Origin: Rickettsia endosymbiont of Gonocerus acuteangulatus
GTDB lineage: Bacteria; Pseudomonadota; Alphaproteobacteria; Rickettsiales; Rickettsiaceae
DNA: 64,000 bases
Assembly: GCF_964026435.1 (NCBI RefSeq)
Contig: NZ_OZ032147.1
Span: 1,364,001 to 1,428,000, forward strand
Direction of reading: 5' to 3'
Positions 62,246 through 64,000 of the stretch are shown here, piece after piece (the stretch's first letter is position 1; every line of letters starts with the position of its first letter). A model generated the notes under the pieces. That model was given only the letters and a program-made list of their open reading frames with translations, was not told the DNA's origin and ran no database searches. Position numbers and translations under genes: made by a program.

Positions 62246-63571
62246 GGCTCTGTCCAAATAAGTGTGGGAATTTCTCAAAGGTTATATAAAAATATAATAT
62301 AACAAAAGGAGAAATTATATGCACCAAAAACAAAATGAAGCAATGAATCAAGCGATAGATTTATTAATAAATAATGATACAGATATATCAACATTACTTA
62401 AAGAGGATGGTTTATTAAAGCAATTAACCAAACGGCTTGTAGAGAAGGCATTGCAGTCAGAGATGAATAATCACTTAGGATATGATAAATATTGTCATAC
62501 TGATAGTGATAATGTTCGTAATGGTAAGAATGTAAAGAATCTAGTAACAAATAATGGAGTTATAGAGATTGAGGTTCCAAGGGATAGAAGTAGTACATTT
62601 GAACCTGCATTAATTCCAAAGCGTCAAAGACGTATTGAAGGATTTGATGATAAAATAATATCGTTATACGCTAAAGGAATGAGCTTATCTGATATTAAGA
62701 TTCAAATGCAAGAATTGTATGGAGCTGACGTTAGCGAAAGTTTGATAAGTCAAATTACTGATGATGTAATTGAGGATGTCAAGATATGGCAAAGCCGACC
62801 ATTGGATCGAGTATATGCTATAGTATTTTTTGACTGTTTAGTAGTAAAAGTACGTCAAGATAAACGAATTATCAATAAGTCTGTATATGTAGCATTAGGT
62901 ATTGATTTATCTGGCAGGAAGGATATTTTAGGATTGTGGATCAGTGAAAATGAAGGAGCAAAATTTTGGCTTGGTAATTTTACTGAGATGAAGAACAGAG
63001 GTATGCAAGACATGCTTATTGCTTGCAGTGATAATTTAACCGGTATGTCTGAGGCGATAGAGGCAGTTTTTCCGAAAACCGAACATCAATTATGTATTGT
63101 ACATCAGATTAGAAATAGTTTAAAATATGTATCATATAAAGACCGAAAAGAATTAGCGGCTGATTTAAAGCCTATTTATACTGCTAGCACAGAGGAAGAA
63201 GCACATCTTGCTTTAGAATCTTTTGAAGCTAAATGGAGTAAACAGTATCCACAAATTGCTAAATCTTGGTATGTTCATTGGGAAAATTTAATGGTTTTTC
63301 TAGGATACCCTGAGGCGATAAGGAAAGTAATATACACAACGAATAGTGTAGAATCTGTCAATAGCCAATTACGTAAGGTTACCAAGAATAAACGGGTTTT
63401 TCCAAATGATAATGCCGTTTTTAAGACCTTATATTTGGCAATTGATTATATGACCAAGAAATGGGCTATGCCGATTCCAAACTGGAACGCAGCTATGGCT
63501 CACTTTTTGATAAAATTTGAAGGTAGAATTTAAGCCCTATGAAAAATTTACACACTTAATTAGAAAGACTC
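62246..63571 (+). mobile_element. IS256-family element
   Basis: Imperfect inverted ends (GGCTCTGTCCAAATAAGTGT at the left; the reverse complement of GAGTCTTTCTAATTAAGTGT at the right). No matching direct repeats are visible outside: IS30 sequence on the left, IS701-like sequence on the right. Confidence 0.8.
62319..63533 (+). CDS. IS256-family transposase, intact
   Basis: 404-residue mutator-type DDE transposase. DDE positions are in VYAIVFFDCLVVKVR (first Asp), LIACSDNLTGM (second Asp) and YTTNSVESVNSQLRKVTK (Glu). C/D(2)H-type residues lie in EHQLCIVHQIRNSLKYV. A ribosome site AAGGAG lies 8 bp before the ATG. The frame is complete and the length is normal, so it is probably active. Confidence 0.93.
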   Translation: MHQKQNEAMNQAIDLLINNDTDISTLLKEDGLLKQLTKRLVEKALQSEMNNHLGYDKYCHTDSDNVRNGKNVKNLVTNNGVIEIEVPRDRSSTFEPALIPKRQRRIEGFDDKIISLYAKGMSLSDIKIQMQELYGADVSESLISQITDDVIEDVKIWQSRPLDRVYAIVFFDCLVVKVRQDKRIINKSVYVALGIDLSGRKDILGLWISENEGAKFWLGNFTEMKNRGMQDMLIACSDNLTGMSEAIEAVFPKTEHQLCIVHQIRNSLKYVSYKDRKELAADLKPIYTASTEEEAHLALESFEAKWSKQYPQIAKSWYVHWENLMVFLGYPEAIRKVIYTTNSVESVNSQLRKVTKNKRVFPNDNAVFKTLYLAIDYMTKKWAMPIPNWNAAMAHFLIKFEGRI

Positions 63572-63656
63572 GGTTTACCAAATAAAGTTAGGGCTTTTAG
63601 ATGACTATATGCAACAACAGCTGCGTTCTCCATCTTTACGATATTTAGAACCAAAC
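63572..63656 (+). mobile_element. IS701-like fragment
   Basis: 85 bp of the right part of the element (GGTTTACCAAATAAAG to TTTAGAACCAAAC), without the terminal repeat. It is trapped between IS256 and an IS21-type element. Confidence 0.85.
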
Positions 63657-64000
63657 TGTCATTGTCAATTAAAAAGGGACCAGTAAATTGCACGAAAAAG
63701 GAACCACTATATTTAAAAATTTTTATGCCATATTACCTCCAGATTTATAGTTATTAATACGATAACTTTTACCTTTTATGTTTAGTATATGAGCATGATG
63801 TACCACTCGATCAATAATTGCATGAGTTAATACTTCATCAGCAAATATTTCATTCCATTTTTCAAAATCCTTGTTTGTGGTAATAATGGTAGATTTATTT
63901 TCATATCGTTTAGCAATAATATTAAAAAAGTCTTCTACTGAATGTTTTGGCAATTGCTTAAACCCGAGCTCATCAAGAATTAATAAATCAAACGATAGGA
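63657..64000 (-). mobile_element. Second IS21-type element, 3' part
   Basis: Begins at TGTCATTGTCAATTAAAAAG, followed by GGGACCAGTAAATTGCACG and GGAACC, and contains the end of an istB gene. It continues beyond the window. Confidence 0.7.
63723..64000 (-). CDS. istB: IS21-type helper ATPase IstB, C-terminal part
   Basis: Open to the window end. Reads LSFDLLILDELGFKQLPKHS (Walker B), IIAKRYENKSTIITTNKDFE (sensor region, TTN) and VVHHAHILNIKGKSYRINN, the usual IstB end. It differs clearly from the istB at 38289, so it belongs to another IS21 subgroup. Confidence 0.85.
   Translation of the reverse strand, partial: LSFDLLILDELGFKQLPKHSVEDFFNIIAKRYENKSTIITTNKDFEKWNEIFADEVLTHAIIDRVVHHAHILNIKGKSYRINNYKSGGNMA

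Overview
The window is an AT-rich alphaproteobacterial chromosome segment that I assign to Rickettsia. The reasons are the gene content and order (pheS-pheT-dnaN, mtaB-dapF, rpoZ-acpS, mdh, murA, gyrB with rickettsial-type sequences), Rickettsia palindromic elements (RPEs) between and inside genes, ankyrin-repeat genes, a Sca-type autotransporter and a split spoT. The very high load of insertion sequences points to an IS-rich endosymbiont-like lineage such as the R. buchneri type. The species is an inference.

Layout. 1-3700: end of asd, then a type I secretion ABC transporter and its HlyD-type adaptor. 4050-11700: nested IS elements that break a phosphodiester glycosidase gene, an alpha-2-macroglobulin-like gene fragment and a fragment of an OTT_1508-type deaminase. 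11770-20612: a mostly intact housekeeping block (dnaN, pheT with an in-frame RPE, pheS, mtaB, dapF, an Rpn nuclease, a GT4 glycosyltransferase). 20692-32528: a decayed RND efflux system (outer membrane factor, adaptor, pump) scattered by IS insertion and rearrangement, with mdh in the middle. 33899-46224: ankyrin and ankyrin-glutamine amidotransferase pseudogenes, a BrnT/BrnA toxin-antitoxin remnant, tRNA-Ser, an IS21 copy, an amino acid permease and tRNA-Leu. 46560-52561: a HAD hydrolase with an in-frame stop, gyrB, murA, rpoZ, acpS. 54189-60342: a plasmid-like island with a possible replication protein, a ParA/ParG-type partition pair with a palindromic candidate centromere, a double-HTH repressor, a Sca-like autotransporter with a polyproline and WH2-like region, and a SpoT HD fragment. 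60344-64000: a pile of IS21, IS30, IS200, IS256 and another IS21-type element.

Mobile DNA. The main element is a 1110-bp IS4/IS701-like IS with perfect 16-bp terminal repeats (CAAAACTTACGCTATG) and 4-bp target duplications. It has about ten copies, two with an intact 349-codon transposase. Eight short MITEs of 125-126 bp carry the same ends, and several have jumped into the IS itself. A TA-targeting IS630 (six copies in two subtypes) and a 525-bp IS200/IS605 element (five copies) are interleaved with it. Insertions occur in both directions (IS701-like in IS630, IS630 in IS701-like, MITE in both), so the families were active in overlapping periods.

The most interesting structure is in the plasmid-like island. 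About 190 bp containing a promoter, an operator-like palindrome and a start codon is present as an inverted repeat on both sides of the partition/repressor cassette, so one promoter type faces outward toward the replication-like operon on one side and the surface autotransporter on the other.
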